A program made the translations under genes and the position numbers. A DNA stretch of 64,000 bases from Bugulina stolonifera. Taxonomy: Eukaryota; Bryozoa; Gymnolaemata; Cheilostomatida; Bugulidae. Positions 21,543 to 34,230 of this stretch are shown piece by piece. The stretch is taken from contig OW285190.1 of the NCBI GenBank assembly GCA_935421135.1, forward strand, positions 5,853,501-5,917,500, read 5' to 3'. The notes under the pieces are model-generated. The model was not told the origin of the DNA, ran no database searches, and saw only the letters and a list, made by a program, of their open reading frames with translations. How positions within the stretch are numbered: position 1 is the first letter of the stretch; every line of letters begins with the position of its first letter.

Positions 21543-24500
21543 ATGGCTGGAATAAATCTACCTTACATGTATATCATACTGACAGTAGTAGTCATATTAT
21601 CACACACAGCGTCTGGTATGTATACTGGTATTACTATAATTGTAGCATCATGCTTGTAGGTTACATGAAATTGACAAGGACATAATTATTGTTACACAGT
21701 TCAGATTATTTTGCTGTACTTTGGACTTAGTTCCAAGATTAGCTGTACATAACATGTCCTGTGGATTACATACCCAACTTATACTTGTATAATAAATTCT
21801 GCTGCAAAGTGCAAAAGCTACAATATGTATAAGGTTAAATATTGCTGAAACTAATCAATTTCTTTGTACAGCTGCTTTGCACTACCTCAAATCATTCAAT
21901 GTGAGGGACAAAATATCAGGCTCTGCAGAGCCAAATGGTTACATAGCAAGTCATGAAGGATTTGATAAGAAGTTACTATATGACAACAACCTATATAATA
22001 CTCTGAAACTGACAGATATTAGAGGATATTCACAGATTAGACTGGAGTTTCTGTTCTTCAATATTGGAAATTCTAGTATTTGCTTGCCAGTACCAGATTT
22101 ATTCACCCTGTACAAGCATGAAGATGATAACACAACTGAACTCTACCGCTGTGGCAATGCAGCAAGGAGTCCATCTACCCAAATGCTCAGCATTACACCA
22201 TCAGCTGACTATCTCCTATTCACATTCAACACAAATGGCGTTGAGATATTTCGAGGTTTCATGATAAATTACACACGTGAGTATAAAGTAAATACTCAGC
22301 CATGTTATCCATATTCACTCTCGACATCGTTGCATCGCTACATTACTTGCCCTTTATGATAATGATCGGCCTAGGTCCCACTCACCATGGTAAAAATTAA
22401 TGTGTATACACACTTACAGTGATGTTTTTTGAAATGAGACCGCCCCCAAAAATAGCTATACTTTCTTGTTTATTTGAAATATCTTTTCCATAAATCATTT
22501 GAACCTGACAAACTATATATCTTTAGAATCCTTACAATATCAGGAGTATTGTAGGCACATAAAAACTTGAATGTTATAGCTTAGCTGTAATTTTTGTCCA
22601 ATACAATACATCTACCATGGCTTCCAAAATTTTGTGTCTATGTACATGTTTCTGTACATTTTGAGTAATACCTCCATCATAATAACTTCATGTTGCTCAT
22701 CATTGTAATATTGTGGAATTGTGAAAGCAGTGTCTCCACACAACATTGTTATACATGTATAATTTCTGTAGACATTGCTTGGTAAATAGAGAAGAGATGG
22801 TGTTCTAAAAAATAGGAAATTTCCACTGTAACTCCCACTCAAATATCTGTGACCTGATATTTTGTTTATTCCATCCAAAACTGTGAATAATTGGCAAAAT
22901 TTCTGCAAAATTTAGTAAACAATGATGAAACTGGCTGTTGGTATTAATACAGATGTCATTCCAAGCTTTGCATAATTTATCTTGCATGTGCATGACAAAC
23001 CAAAGTAAATTGGGGAAACTAAAATATGTTGGTAAATAGCATTTTATGGTTAATTATTCTCACTTGATTTGACATGCGACTAGACACTCTAGAATAAAAT
23101 TTCTGTGTCCAAAACTTTCATCTTGTCTGGAATGTACATTGATACATATAGATTCATACCAAGTAAACAACTGTTGTCAAACTGTCTACATGTCTCAAAT
23201 TTAACTAACAAATTTCAATGAATAATAATAATAATATTGTCTGGAGTCATTCATATTTTCGAATTTATCATTCATGTACATGTATGTCAAGTCTATAATG
23301 TCAAAATGTATACAATTGATTTCAGTGATCGCTGAAGTGGAACCCTCAACCCAACTACCATTAGGGCCAAAACCAACCCACCAGTCGGCTATGTCTGGTA
23401 TGTTCTTTTATTTTAGAAACGATTGTCAAAATTATTCACCTCTACATGTACATTGTACATTGTGGCTATTAGCTTGCAATCTAGCAATAGCAAAATTTGC
23501 CCCTGTAGACACGCACTGAGCTAGACTTACCTCTTTTAGGAACCCTCGATTTCATATCACATTTTAGGTACTCATAAATTTGTATCACCAGAATATTCAA
23601 AATCAACATCTAAACTAAAATTAACAGATAGAACAGCTCTTTCATCTTCAAGTCTACCAGATAATGTAACAGTGTCTGTCCCAACTGCACCATATGACAC
23701 ACTTGGTAGTGGAGACAAAGATATAGTAAGCTCCACCTGGTCTAGAGTTGTCACTACAGGCAAAGGTATGGAGATCGTTAAAAATGTCCAAGGATCACAA
23801 AATCATTCGTTCTAGCATTTATTAGTGTGTAATACAGAATTTATTTTCTGTAGAACCAGAAATTTGCTAAAGAATATCATTCATAGAATAATCCCACATA
23901 ATCCATTATTTTATGAATACGATATACATGTACATGTATATCATATAATATGCCAATAGCACCAATAATGCAACTACATGCAAACCATGTATAGGTGTGA
24001 GAATGTGTGGTAACTCGGCTAGACATAGACGTACATTTAGTAGGCTAATACTCATATGTTTAAGGCATGGTAGATATTTTTACCAAAACCTCTGTTTATT
24101 ATACGTGTAGTGCCAGTAGGAGAAAGTAACTTACTATAGACAGTTTATCCATTCTATTTCATAATTGTAGGTAAAGAGGCAACCCAGATGAACAAGATGC
24201 TCATCATAGGTTTGGCAGCAGGTGGAGCAGTACTTGCACTTGTGATCATTATTATGGTGCTGATATGTGTGTTCTATAGAAAAAGGGTGGAAAGGTAACA
24301 TGCTATGTTCTACAGTGTATGTAGACAACAAATGAGCATAGTTCAATACTGTGACTGTGTTATATTTTTACAGAATCTGCATTTTTTATTTACAGATACA
24401 TGATTGTATAAAATTGAAAATTCCTTGCATAAAGCTAGTATCAAATATCATTATCATAGTGTTTTACATCAAATCCCCCAGTAATAATAATATTGCATTC

Positions 24501-26514
24501 ATTTATTATCATCCATCTTTCTTGGTATATGACACAAAATATATTACATGATTAACTTCAACGATGGGTAATAGCAAGTGGAATTTGGTGTACTACAGCC
24601 AACAGCTTTTTCTAGAAGGTTCCAACAACATTGTAGCCGTAGCTCAGTCGGCAAGCTAACACGTTGCACCATTTGTCTGTTTCTACTTAGGAACTCTAGC
24701 TCTGCCAGTGTCAGACGAAGGTCATCTAAGAGCAATCCAACACATTGCTATGAAGACATTGACCTTGACCCTACCTCTAATCCTAACCGTAAGTGCAGGT
24801 TGTTGATCAGTAAGCTTACTTTCAGTAATAATTCGCTATTATGAGTTGTGCACAACAAGTAGACAGTATTGCTGAATACAAAAAATTATTACATGTATTA
24901 TACATGTAACTATGTGAATGAGTTACTGTCAACATCTATTATTACAATGCACCATTATTTTGTGACCATGGCATCTTCAGACTGACATACTAATTTTAAT
25001 TCTTTAGTCAGTTTACTATAAGTTAGACTATACAATTATTCTCATAGCACCCGCTGGTTAATTCCAGATTACTGCTGTGAATATTTTATTCACCGGCTTA
25101 TATTCACTGGTTTATACTCACCGGCTTGTACTTCTTGGTGTAACCAGCCCCTTGCTGCTTGTACTGCCAGGTGCCAGTGCTGGCCAACTCCCTGTGAGAA
25201 AGGCCCAGATAACATGGCCTTCTTTTGGCAGGGGTAGAGGAGTTTCCTTGAAGCCATGCTGGTTTGCATGACTCCAAGGACTTTTATATGAGGCACAGGA
25301 GCAATTGTGGCTGGATGCTCTTCCTAACACCACCGTGACCAGGATTCGAACCTGGAACCTTCAGCATGAAAGCTCAGCATTCTAACCCCTAAGCCACGGC
25401 TGCTCCCTTGTGAATATTTTAGTATTGATGTACATGTAACTATTATAGGGCCTACGATGAATGTGTCTCCAGACAATCTGTACACAGATGTGGATCTGCA
25501 GAAAGAACCTGATTCAAAGAAAGAAATAGATATTGCAGATTATGATGTTATCAACCCCAAACATGCCACTGATAGCAGTGGAGAGATGAACCATTCAGGT
25601 GTACCAAATGGATGGTGAGTTTCGATTATATAAAGAAAACGAAAGCAGTTAAATCTACATTATTTTGCTAGTCTTTTGTTCCTTTAGTCTGAACAATGTC
25701 TGACTAAACTAAACAATTATTTTGATGATTTTACTAATAACTCAGCGTTTCGAGTTTACAGGAGTTGTGTCCTCATATTTTAGTTAGTAAACAGCTCAAA
25801 GCAAACTAAAAGTGAAATGAAGGCTATTCCATGTAAGGTTATTTTAACTCCACAGGAAAACTTGTCAGTCAGGAAAATTCCATTTTCATAATTTCATGCC
25901 AATTTTAAATGGAAAATTTCGCTGAAACAAAACAATTTCATCCCAATTCATAGATAAAGTACGGAAATAAATGCTTGAACACTTGTGTTGTGTTATATTT
26001 TAGAACTACCCAAACAGTGACCGTGAAAGCTCATATTTATTGTTACTGTTTAGTAAGAGATGCAAAAGGCCATACTCTTGCTGAGCTCCGTCAGAGCTAA
26101 GAAAATAGGCTGGAACTGAGCACTCAATTAGCTTGAGTTAGTAGAAAACCCTAAATTACGATGTAATTTAGACAATAACTCTTTTCACCCGATACGCTAA
26201 TTTTAGCCAACTGGCCTTTGAAGTTCTCAAGCACGTTGTGACTTTGAAGTTATTATTATTATTATATCAGCTGCCTGGTTGAAGTCTAGTAATTTAGCAT
26301 ACAGGTAACACACGTTATGTGCTATGTGTATAATATGATAATAAAACTGCCCATGTATACTTCCAGGGAGCCTGATAGTACAAATGAATTGAAGACTGAA
26401 GAGGTGCCTGCAGCTTATGCTGTGGTTAACAAACCTGTAATTGTAATGTTAGACAATGACCTCTATGCAACACAAGGTTCATTGAGCTCTCCAGTGGAAG
26501 TTAATACCGATTAG
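21543..26514 (+). CDS. Receptor gene B: signal peptide - CUB - stalk - transmembrane - tyrosine-motif tail
   Basis: A type I membrane receptor of 427 aa. Exons: 21543-21615 (signal peptide, hydrophobic core YIILTVVVILS), 21872-22276 (CUB-like, two cysteines, ends FRGFMINYT), 23326-23397 and 23568-23765 (Ser/Thr/Pro-rich stalk), 24171-24294 (transmembrane segment VLALVIIIMVLICVF then YRKRVER), 24691-24788, 25449-25614 and 26367-26514 (tail, TAG). Every junction is GT-AG and the summed length is an exact codon multiple. Tail tyrosine motifs: CYEDI, LYTDV, DYDVI, AYAVV, LYATQ, resembling ITIM/ITAM-type YxxV/I sites. Closest to gene D, with near-identical ends (YAVVNKP, MLDNDLYA, QGSLSSP). A single CUB is short for an adhesion receptor; ligand unknown. 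The start is the first ATG giving a signal peptide. Confidence 0.85.
24633..24664 (+). repeat. tRNA-like SINE fragment in gene B intron
   Basis: GCCGTAGCTCAGTCGGCAAGC resembles the A-box region of a tRNA. It sits 27 bp before the acceptor of the first tail exon. No B box follows, so it is a remnant only. Confidence 0.35.
25090..25408 (-). mobile_element. tRNA-derived SINE, minus strand
   Basis: Read on the minus strand from 25408, GGGAGCAGCCGTGGCTTAGG gives an A-box-like start, and GGTTCGAATCC (25342-25352 region) is a canonical B box. A non-tRNA body follows to about 25090, ending in short CACCGG/TTTATA repeats. It lies in the intron before exon 7 of gene B. Confidence 0.65.
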
Positions 26515-27018
26515 AAAAGAACTCTTCCAATATAATCCACTCTAAACAAAATATATCCCCGATTTGGAGTTGTTCACCCTTTAGTTCCCTTATAAGTGAT
26601 GACATAAACACATTATATGACTCTGGGATGGTATTTGATTTTTGTATACTCACTCGTGTGCTGAAAAGAAATCCTGCTCATTTCATTTCTTGGTCATGAT
26701 TTATACTCACTTGAAGGCGAAATAACTCCAAAGTCACCTTCACCTCTAGTATACATTAACTCAATGACGACATTGTCACAGAGACTTTCGATCTCCTTAG
26801 GATGTCATTGATTCAGGAGAACAAAGCTATAAACGGATTTTCAAGGTTCAAAAGTGTCTATTTTTTTATTTCTGTGGCAATTTATTTAGATTTGTCCTCT
26901 TCTGTTTGCTGGGATGTCAGTGCGTCATCAATGCTGGTTTACTTAGTTAAGTTTGTAACATAATGAGTTACTTATACAATGCCCTATGTAAATTATGAAC
27001 AAGTAATATTGTTGTATT
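26515..27018. other. Gene B 3' flank
   Basis: AT-rich sequence. No gene, promoter or repeat that I can support. Confidence 0.4.
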
Positions 27019-27289
27019 AGGTGTTTTCGTGACCTAGCCTTCGGACCCAGGCCGATTTACAAAAATATTTTCCGGCACACATCCGTCACAGGGTCGCGAA
27101 CACACCGGTCTAAGCCAAAAGCAAAATCATCATTTTCGCACGAAGAAATCAGGTGTGCCAATGAGTTAGGGATGGTTTTGTCCAGCCAAGCAAAATCTCA
27201 GGCCAATAGCTTTTCTCACCTGGGTCGGGAGGCCATCTTGTAATTTTGATTTGCGATCCAGGTCTGTCCAAGAGGCCGCGAAGACACCT
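27019..27289. mobile_element. Small inverted-repeat element (MITE), copy 1
   Basis: The ends are AGGTGTTTTCGTGACCT and, inverted, AGGTGTCTTCGCGGCCT. About 270 bp, without coding. TTA/TAA at the borders suggests a 3-bp target duplication as in PIF/Harbinger elements. A second copy lies at 33439-33708 and a fragment at 44796-44965. Confidence 0.65.
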
Positions 27290-27424
27290 AAACTTATGTA
27301 TTGGATGTTTTATGTATTACTATTTTCTATTTTTTATAGCTGCTAATCACTTACATATTTATTTGTATAACATACCTATTCTTAATACGTACATGTAGAA
27401 CCTGTTATATGCGGTGATGGGTTT

Positions 27425-28007
27425 TTCAGCAAGGAAATTATTCATGAGCAGTCACAGACTTGTTTCAAATTCATGAAAATACCAGTCCCTGACTGGGGTT
27501 TGAACCAGGGGCCTCTACGGCACCAAATTGCCTAGCGCAGTGAACAGAACATGCTATAACTACACCAGCTCAGCAACCTTGAAAAGAAGCTTCACCAGTG
27601 AGCAGTAGACATGCTCTGAACGAACTTCACATGAGGCAACCCCTCTTATTATGGCAAACTTTGCGCCTTCTAGGATGTTAGGGGCCTTGGCCATTTTTAT
27701 ATACATTGTAATGATGCATATTTCAGCAAGAAAATTATTTTGTAGCAGTCAGAGACTTGTTTTAAACCCCAGTCAGGGACTGGTATTTTCATGGATTTGA
27801 ACCAAGTCTTTGACTGCATGTCTACTGCTCACTGGTGAAGCTTCCTTTTCAAGGTTGCTGAGCTGGTGTAGTGATAGCATGTTCTGTTCACTGTGCTAGG
27901 CGATTAGGTGCCGTAGAGGCCCCTGGTTCAAACCCCAGTCAGGGACTGGTATTTTCATGGATTTGAAACAAGTCTCTGACTGCTGAAAAATAAATTCCTT
28001 GCTAAAA
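27425..28007. mobile_element. Head-to-head pair of tRNA-like SINEs
   Basis: The segment 27425-27612 (minus orientation) and 27818-28007 (plus orientation) are inverted copies of one repeat; a partial copy of the right end fills 27721-27817. The plus copy has a B-box-like GGTTCAAACCCC at 27925-27936 and ends GACTGCTGAAAAATAAATTCCTTGC. A third copy lies at 54480-54665. Confidence 0.6.
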
Positions 28008-29722
28008 AATACATCATATCTTTTATTAAAAAGTGGCCAAACTCCCTAACACCAAGTAATAAAGCACTAGTAATGATGCATGTTCAATGCTCTTATTCAA
28101 CCTACTGTTCCACCATAATAGTGCAGCAATAGTAGTTACACAGTTCTTGCAAAATTGACATAACATTGTATCAGAATAACACGAACTAAAATTTTGATAG
28201 GATTTGTTTATGCATTCTAGTTGACAAACATGCAAACTATGCACGAATTAAATTCATAAAAACTCAACATATAACTACCAATGACATCCATACATGTATG
28301 TAAAATGTATGTAAAATTATTAGCTTTAATTGAATCTAATGCCTTGTTGTAACCGTAAAGTCCATTTCTAATTGGGAAGCAGAAGTTGTTGCAGGTTGTG
28401 CACTAGTCTCAGGAAATGAGTTCATATTCATAACTGACACGTACTTAATGCAGATGGACGATGAGCATCACACAAGAATTCAGGTTTCTGTATATATAAA
28501 ATTTACTAAAACAATTTAGAGTTGTCTTCTCTTTACAATGTATATTATTCTGCAGAGTCACATTGTACCTTATTCACTATGCGCTATAGAACTAGTGCCT
28601 CTCTATGCAGAACTGCATAGTTGTCTTCTTTCTATACACTGTTGTAAATTCATGTTCTCCTTAACACAACTCTGAAAAGTGACTTATCCTCTCTTTATAT
28701 CATATATTATTATAGTATATACCACAAAGTTGACTTTTACATCATGCGTGTTACATCTTTTTTATCTATATGTACATGCAGTGCTTAAATTGTGGGGGGA
28801 CGCCGGGGGACGGCGTCCCTAATAAAAATTAGCCAGGGGGACGCTCTGCAATAACGTCCCCCACTTCATAATCAGAAAGTTGTCTTCTCTCTTCGGCATT
28901 AAATATGCGCCTCCATAGTATCGTTCTATTGATACAAAGGTAGCTAACAAGCAACGGACCGTTTCAAGTTTGCTTCATATATGACTTTCTCGGTTCAAGT
29001 TTCTTAATTATTTTCTAGTTTCCTGAGGAATTGGTCAACGGATTCTGAAGATGGTCATGTTAAAATCTTAATAATATTAGATTGATGTTATTGAAATGCG
29101 TTCACGTGTATTCTGTTATTGCAATAAAAAGCTTTAATGGTTCTATAACACAAATCATGTAGATTTAATAATTATCAGTGTTGGCTACGCAGTTGGGTTT
29201 GAATGTTTTTCTGGCACCAAGACTCGAAGAGTCAGAGGTAAATACAAACTTAAACCAGTAATGCACTGCAATGCTTTCAATTTGACGTTATTTTTAGTAT
29301 TTATAATTGTGATCATGATTACACCAGCTGGTAGCCTACTCTACTGGCTATTCATCATCCTTCACTTAGAGCAGACAGGCTGATAGTAACTATCTAACTA
29401 TCATAGTTAGATAGAATAGATGTTACTGGATTGTAGCTAGGATATCTTGTCTTGGCTAAGTTCCTTGGTCCCAGGTTAGAAGTAAGGAGGAATTATCACA
29501 GTGGCAAGTCTTTTTTGCTAGTTCTATGGTCTCAGCGGAGCTCCTGGACAGTTCTGATTAGAAAGCTGTGCAGAAACTTGTTAGTATTACAGGCAACAGA
29601 ATTGAAAGCATTCGCATGTTTGGTGTTAATATCAAGTGTGACTCTCATTAAATCAAGTGTAGATATAGGATTTGAAAAGAAAGATTTATGCTCCAGGATG
29701 ATGTAGAAAATATAAATTGTAT
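28008..29722. other. Intergenic DNA between gene B and the solo LTR
   Basis: No gene supported. It holds scattered GTTGTCTTCTCTCTAT-like words (28515-28740), a GGGGGACGCC/GGCGTCCC-rich patch at 28793-28865 that starts CAGTGCTTAAATTGTGGGG and may be one end of a hAT-like element, and a segment (about 29320-29450) that recurs diverged at 30505-30600, on the other side of the solo LTR. Confidence 0.35.
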
Positions 29723-30393
29723 TGTAATGGTTTCTGTGATTTGGTGCGGTCGTCCTTGGACGACTATCGACCCAGAAATGAAGTGCCTATGAGTGGTAAT
29801 AGGACTTCGCATTACATGAAAGATCGAGCGGTCTCAGTAGCCCAAATACTACCAAAGACGACCCATCTGATCTCAAGTCCGACCTTCAGACTATACAATG
29901 AAAGAGAGTACTTCAACCTAGTAGGCGGTTCGCAGAGCGAATGACCTAGTAAAAGGAAGAGAAAGTCCCTGTATCAAGTATAGATGTGTCTTTATTGAAA
30001 GCCAAGCATAGACTGAGACAATGAACAGTAAAACAGTGCCCTTTATATAGTATAAGGACTTCCGGCCGACATGACGTCGGGAAAAGACGACGTGTGGTCG
30101 TCCGGAAGTTGCGCAACAAGATGGCCGCCGGAAGCCCGACGGCCGACCCAAAATAGGTCGGGTTCTACAAAAGTTGCTTATAATGGTCCAATTCATGTAC
30201 AAAATGAATATCAATGGATTCTGAGAGGTCGGGCCTCTGTACATGGGTATAAAAGGCATTAAAAGACTTAGAAATAATCGTACAATCATATATAACAATA
30301 TAAGAGTAAAGTACAAGCAGATATATACATGTATGCACGCAATAATGAGTGTCAGATGTAAGATACGACTGGGCGTACCATCACAGTATCACA
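29723..30393 (-). mobile_element. Solo LTR of the left Gypsy family, inverted
   Basis: Read on the minus strand it matches the LTR at 2039-4998 without the transposon insertion: TGACACTCATTATT..., TATA box, AATAAA signal and the end CAGAAACCATTACA. The match is strong to 30354 and weaker to about 30393, where GTATCACA may be the true end. No internal Gypsy sequence adjoins either side. A clear 5-bp target duplication was not found. It carries the single CATGTATAT site that is duplicated around the MULE-like element in the other copy. Confidence 0.75.
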
Positions 30394-31406
30394 ATTTTCA
30401 TTGTACAATTATTTTTACTAATTATTAAATTAAATAATATAATTTGCTAAGTAATCCAAATAATTCGATACATTTGTGATTATGATTAGACAAGTCTTCC
30501 AGTACAATTGGTGCTGGTAGCCTACTCTGCTGGCTATTCTTTGTCCTGGGCTTAGTTAGTGCAGACAGGTATTACTGGATTGTAGCTAGGATACTTAATA
30601 TAAATTATATCATGTTTGTCATTGCACAATCATTTTGATTAATCATTGAGTTACATAATTTGCTAAGTAATCTAAATAATTTGATACCTAGTACTTTGTT
30701 AAATTTATAGGACTAATAAATGATTATAATAATGCTATTTATTTTATTAATAATTATATATTTTATTACCGGCACGACCAAAGTGTTCAATTCTTTTGAA
30801 TGTAAACCAGGAACAAACATAGTAATTTTTCTGTGCACATAATAGGACACTGGTACTCACTGGCTGCTAAGCTAGAAAATGTAATCATACGTATAATCAG
30901 CATCAAACCAGAGAGCTTATATGTGATAACGCAACATCAGTTAAGACAGCTAAAGGCAGAGATGTCTGCAAATGTTCTTTTGGACACTCAAGTCGCCATG
31001 GCCAATTCTTAGTCACAAGTCAATTCATTTTTAATGACTAATCAATCTTTCAAGCTAGAAGTAAAATCTTTGCATGGCCCCAGAAGAGAAAGTCAAGTTT
31101 TTATTAAATTATCTAGACCAACTGCAAGTCAAGTTAAATTCTTTCGTTATTTAGCTCAAGATTTTTGTAGAGTTATTTGAGCTACTATTTAAATTTTGTG
31201 AAACTAAATGGTGTCAGAAGTTCAGACTTTGAAAGCAAAATGTCACTGTTTTAGTGTGAAATAGGTCTATGTTCTGATTTTACTAATTTTGATTGTGGTT
31301 ATCTCTATTCGTTGCACTTTACAGCTTCTCAAAGAAAACTGAGTTGAGAGTTCTTGTACAGAGCCATCGCAATTGAATTCCTCAGCGTTTGATAGCTACT
31401 GTATAT
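30394..31406. other. Intergenic DNA, degraded repeat
   Basis: Contains 30505-30600, a diverged copy of 29320-29450 ending ACTGGATTGTAGCTAGGATA. The rest is AT-rich with no open frame that resembles a known protein. Confidence 0.3.
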
Positions 31407-31867
31407 TGTTGTGTCCTGAGCCGACACTCCCGATTGACTATAACTCTAACTAACTTAAAATAAACAGTCTCCTTATTGCGTTATCTTGTCTTAACTCGTA
31501 GGCCCTATGTATTGCAGCGTGAATATATGTTTCCCCTTCGGGTTTCTTTTATTGTATACCTTTTGTTAACCTACATGCTATTGGCTGATGCTACATGCCT
31601 TGATCACTATAATATTGACTATTTTCATTAGTCTGAAATGAAGCAGTGCTTGTAATCCTAGACCGTTTTGTATTTTCTGTAACTCGCACCCCTTTTGGTC
31701 TGAGACCGACCTAATATGCTTGTTAACTTTTTGACCTTAGTTTAAAACTGATTTCATAATACAAGGTGCACAATTTTGCATTCTGATTTCAGTCGTATGT
31801 AGGCTGTTGCTCAATAAAGGGTTCTTACTATTTGAACTATACAGTCTCTTACTGTTTACTGCTAACA
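31407..31867 (+). repeat. Possible LTR of another retroelement
   Basis: The candidate starts TGTTGTGTCCTGAGCC and ends GCTAACA, with AATAAA at 31813-31818. It is followed at 31871 by GGGTATCAGG, which resembles a primer-binding site for initiator tRNA-Met (TGGTATCAG). No partner LTR or internal coding region was found, so this rests on form only. Confidence 0.35.
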
Positions 31868-33192
31868 GTAGGGTATCAGGCACGCTCCCCTGGCCTTGAA
31901 TCAACTCTGTGGCTTCAGCATGGCATCTCTTCTGGTAAAGACAATATGACTTAACAATTAAAATTTTCTGGTGTCAATGCATTAGCTATAGCCCAAAAAG
32001 TATCATGTTATTCAAAAAGTATACAATATTTTGTACCAAGTAGGCTAATGCCAGCAAAAGAAATTTTAAAAATCTCAGAGACTTGAAACATTTGGTGGAC
32101 GGGATTCCACCCTGCACCTGGGGTGCATTCCATTATATTGACTGGGAGCTTACCCACTTAATTTGTTTCTCTTCGATCACTGGTGATAGCTAATGATGCA
32201 GTGTGAAGAAGATTTTACTAGTAACAAGTAGTACTGGTACTTTTTTGCTACTAGCAGTAATAAAAACCTTTTTACAGCTTGCTAGCTAGCAAGTTCCTAC
32301 TAATATGCCACTACTGATCACTCACTCACAATAATAGTGGCGCAATAATAACATCTTTTAGTAGCAATAGTAGCAGTACAAAGACTTATAGTGCTAGTGC
32401 TCACCACAAGTAGTTGCTCTTTACTACTACTGCTAATAGTATCAGTACACTCTACCTAGTATTGCTACTGCTTACTTCAACAATAAAACCAGTAGTAGTG
32501 GTAGCGTACATATTCTTACTCCTCTATGCACACATCCATTCTTCGGGAAACTGGATGATCGTGACACCAGTGCTCAATCCATACATGAAACTGAGCTAGT
32601 AGTAGAGGCATCATCAGGTAGCATTTACTATATTATGCTTTAAAGCTGGCAGCGTTCACATGGAGCTCAATATTTATGCAAACAAATATATTTCTATGGT
32701 ATAATAAAAATTAAATCCAACTTCTAATCACCTAGAAGTAAGCCTGAAGTTTGCTCCTTTGTGCAGCATCTTGTAAGTCTTGCATCTCCAATATCAGGGG
32801 TGTTTTCTTTCAGAAGGTACGAGTCAACGCTAAATTTTTATTATCTAATTTACAAGCAAAATCTCATCTGCAAAAACTGACTGCTCAATAGACAAATTCC
32901 TTGCAGAAAAACATCATCAAAGCTCATCTCAAACTTTCCCAGAATATGTCTCTAGAAGCCTTTTTGCAAAATTTTCCGCTCGCGCGGAGCTGAGCACCCC
33001 CTCCCACCCTCTTCAGCTCAGTCCCCCCACTTTTTAATTTACAATTTAACCGCACTGTGTACATGTATATGCATACTGTGCTGTAGACTTGCAGCACATA
33101 ACACCTCTATTCAAATTTAAGTATAAAGTTGGATCTCAAAATATCTTCTTACCAATAAATGTATATGACAGCTCCAGGCAATTCAGTAATTC
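31868..33192. other. Intergenic DNA
   Basis: No gene supported. A patch at 32215-32500 is rich in imperfect AGTAG/CTACT triplet words. The rest is ordinary AT-rich sequence. Confidence 0.3.
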
Positions 33193-33333
33193 AGTATGTA
33201 TAAAGTTATATTCTCTCTTTTCAGTATGCATAAAGTTATCCACTCTCTATTCAGCATGTATAAAGTTATCTTCTCTCGATTTAGTATGTATAAAGTTATC
33301 TTCTCTCTATTCAGTATGTGTAAAGTTATCTCA
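33193..33333 (+). repeat. Small 30-bp minisatellite
   Basis: Four to five units of AGTATGTATAAAGTTATCTTCTCTCTATTC, the same unit that is expanded at 43800-44340. Confidence 0.85.
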
Positions 33334-33438
33334 TTGATTAAATCATGAATAAAATGGTACATAGCTGGTTTTGGTGCAATTTATTGACAAACTCTTCGAA
33401 GGAATGAAGCACTGCAATTGGAATGTTTTTACATTTTA

Positions 33439-33708
33439 AGGTGTCTTCGGGACCTAAATTTCAAATCTAGGCCAATTTGCGAAAATATTTTCCGGCACAC
33501 ATCTGTCACAGAGTCGCGAACACACCGACCTGGGCCAGAAGCAGAATCCTCATTTTCGCGTGGAGTAGTCAGGTGTGCCGATGAGCTACGAACGGTTTCG
33601 TCTGGCCAAGCAAAAGTCCAGGCCAATAGCCCTTTTGGCCTAGGTCAGACGACCATCTTGTCATTTTTATTTGTGACCCGGGTCTGTCTAAGAGGTCACG
33701 AAGGAACT
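33439..33708. mobile_element. MITE copy 2
   Basis: Diverged copy of 27019-27289 with matching ends (AGGTGTCTTCGGGACCT) and an internal CCGGCACACATCTGTCACAG. It abuts the LINE remnant on its right and may have inserted into it. Confidence 0.6.
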
Positions 33709-34230
33709 TTTAGTAAAGCTTTTGACACGATCGACTATTAGATTTCATTAGATTCATTTATGCTTAACGTTTTAATGTACTCTGTAAATTTTATTTCAAA
33801 CTATCTCTCAAGTTGCATAAACATTACTATAGTGAATGATAGAGCTTTAAAGGAAAACAATATTTCATGTGGTGCACCCCAGGGTTCTGTTTTATGCCCG
33901 ACTTGGTTCTTTATATACATGTACATAAATGAGTTGTCAGTATTACTAAATTGTTTGATCCAATTTTATATACAGATGACATAATTTTTTATCTTTATGA
34001 AAGCAAAGATTTAAATTTGCACGTTAGCAAAATAAGCGAAGAACGAAAACTGATAGAATGTTGGTTTAATGTAATGCAATTTGAACCTAAATAAAGCAAA
34101 TTATATTGTATTGAAAACACATCGAAATGCTATTGAAAAATCAATTAATTGAAATTGGAAACAGATATTTACCAAAAGAATACTCTATAAAATTGCTAGG
34201 TGTTGAAATTGATAAAACTTGAAGCTATAT
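33709..34230 (+). pseudogene. LINE reverse transcriptase remnant
   Basis: Translated pieces match the reverse transcriptase of non-LTR retrotransposons: FSKAFDTIDY (33709-33740), NYLSS and CGAPQGSVLCPTWFFIYMY (about 33868-33924), then a degenerate position of the catalytic ADD motif. There are several stops and at least one frame change. No endonuclease or 3' tail recognised. Confidence 0.65.

Noticed and set aside
29452..29706. An 84-codon open frame
   Set aside because: No similarity, no splice context, in a repeat-rich stretch.
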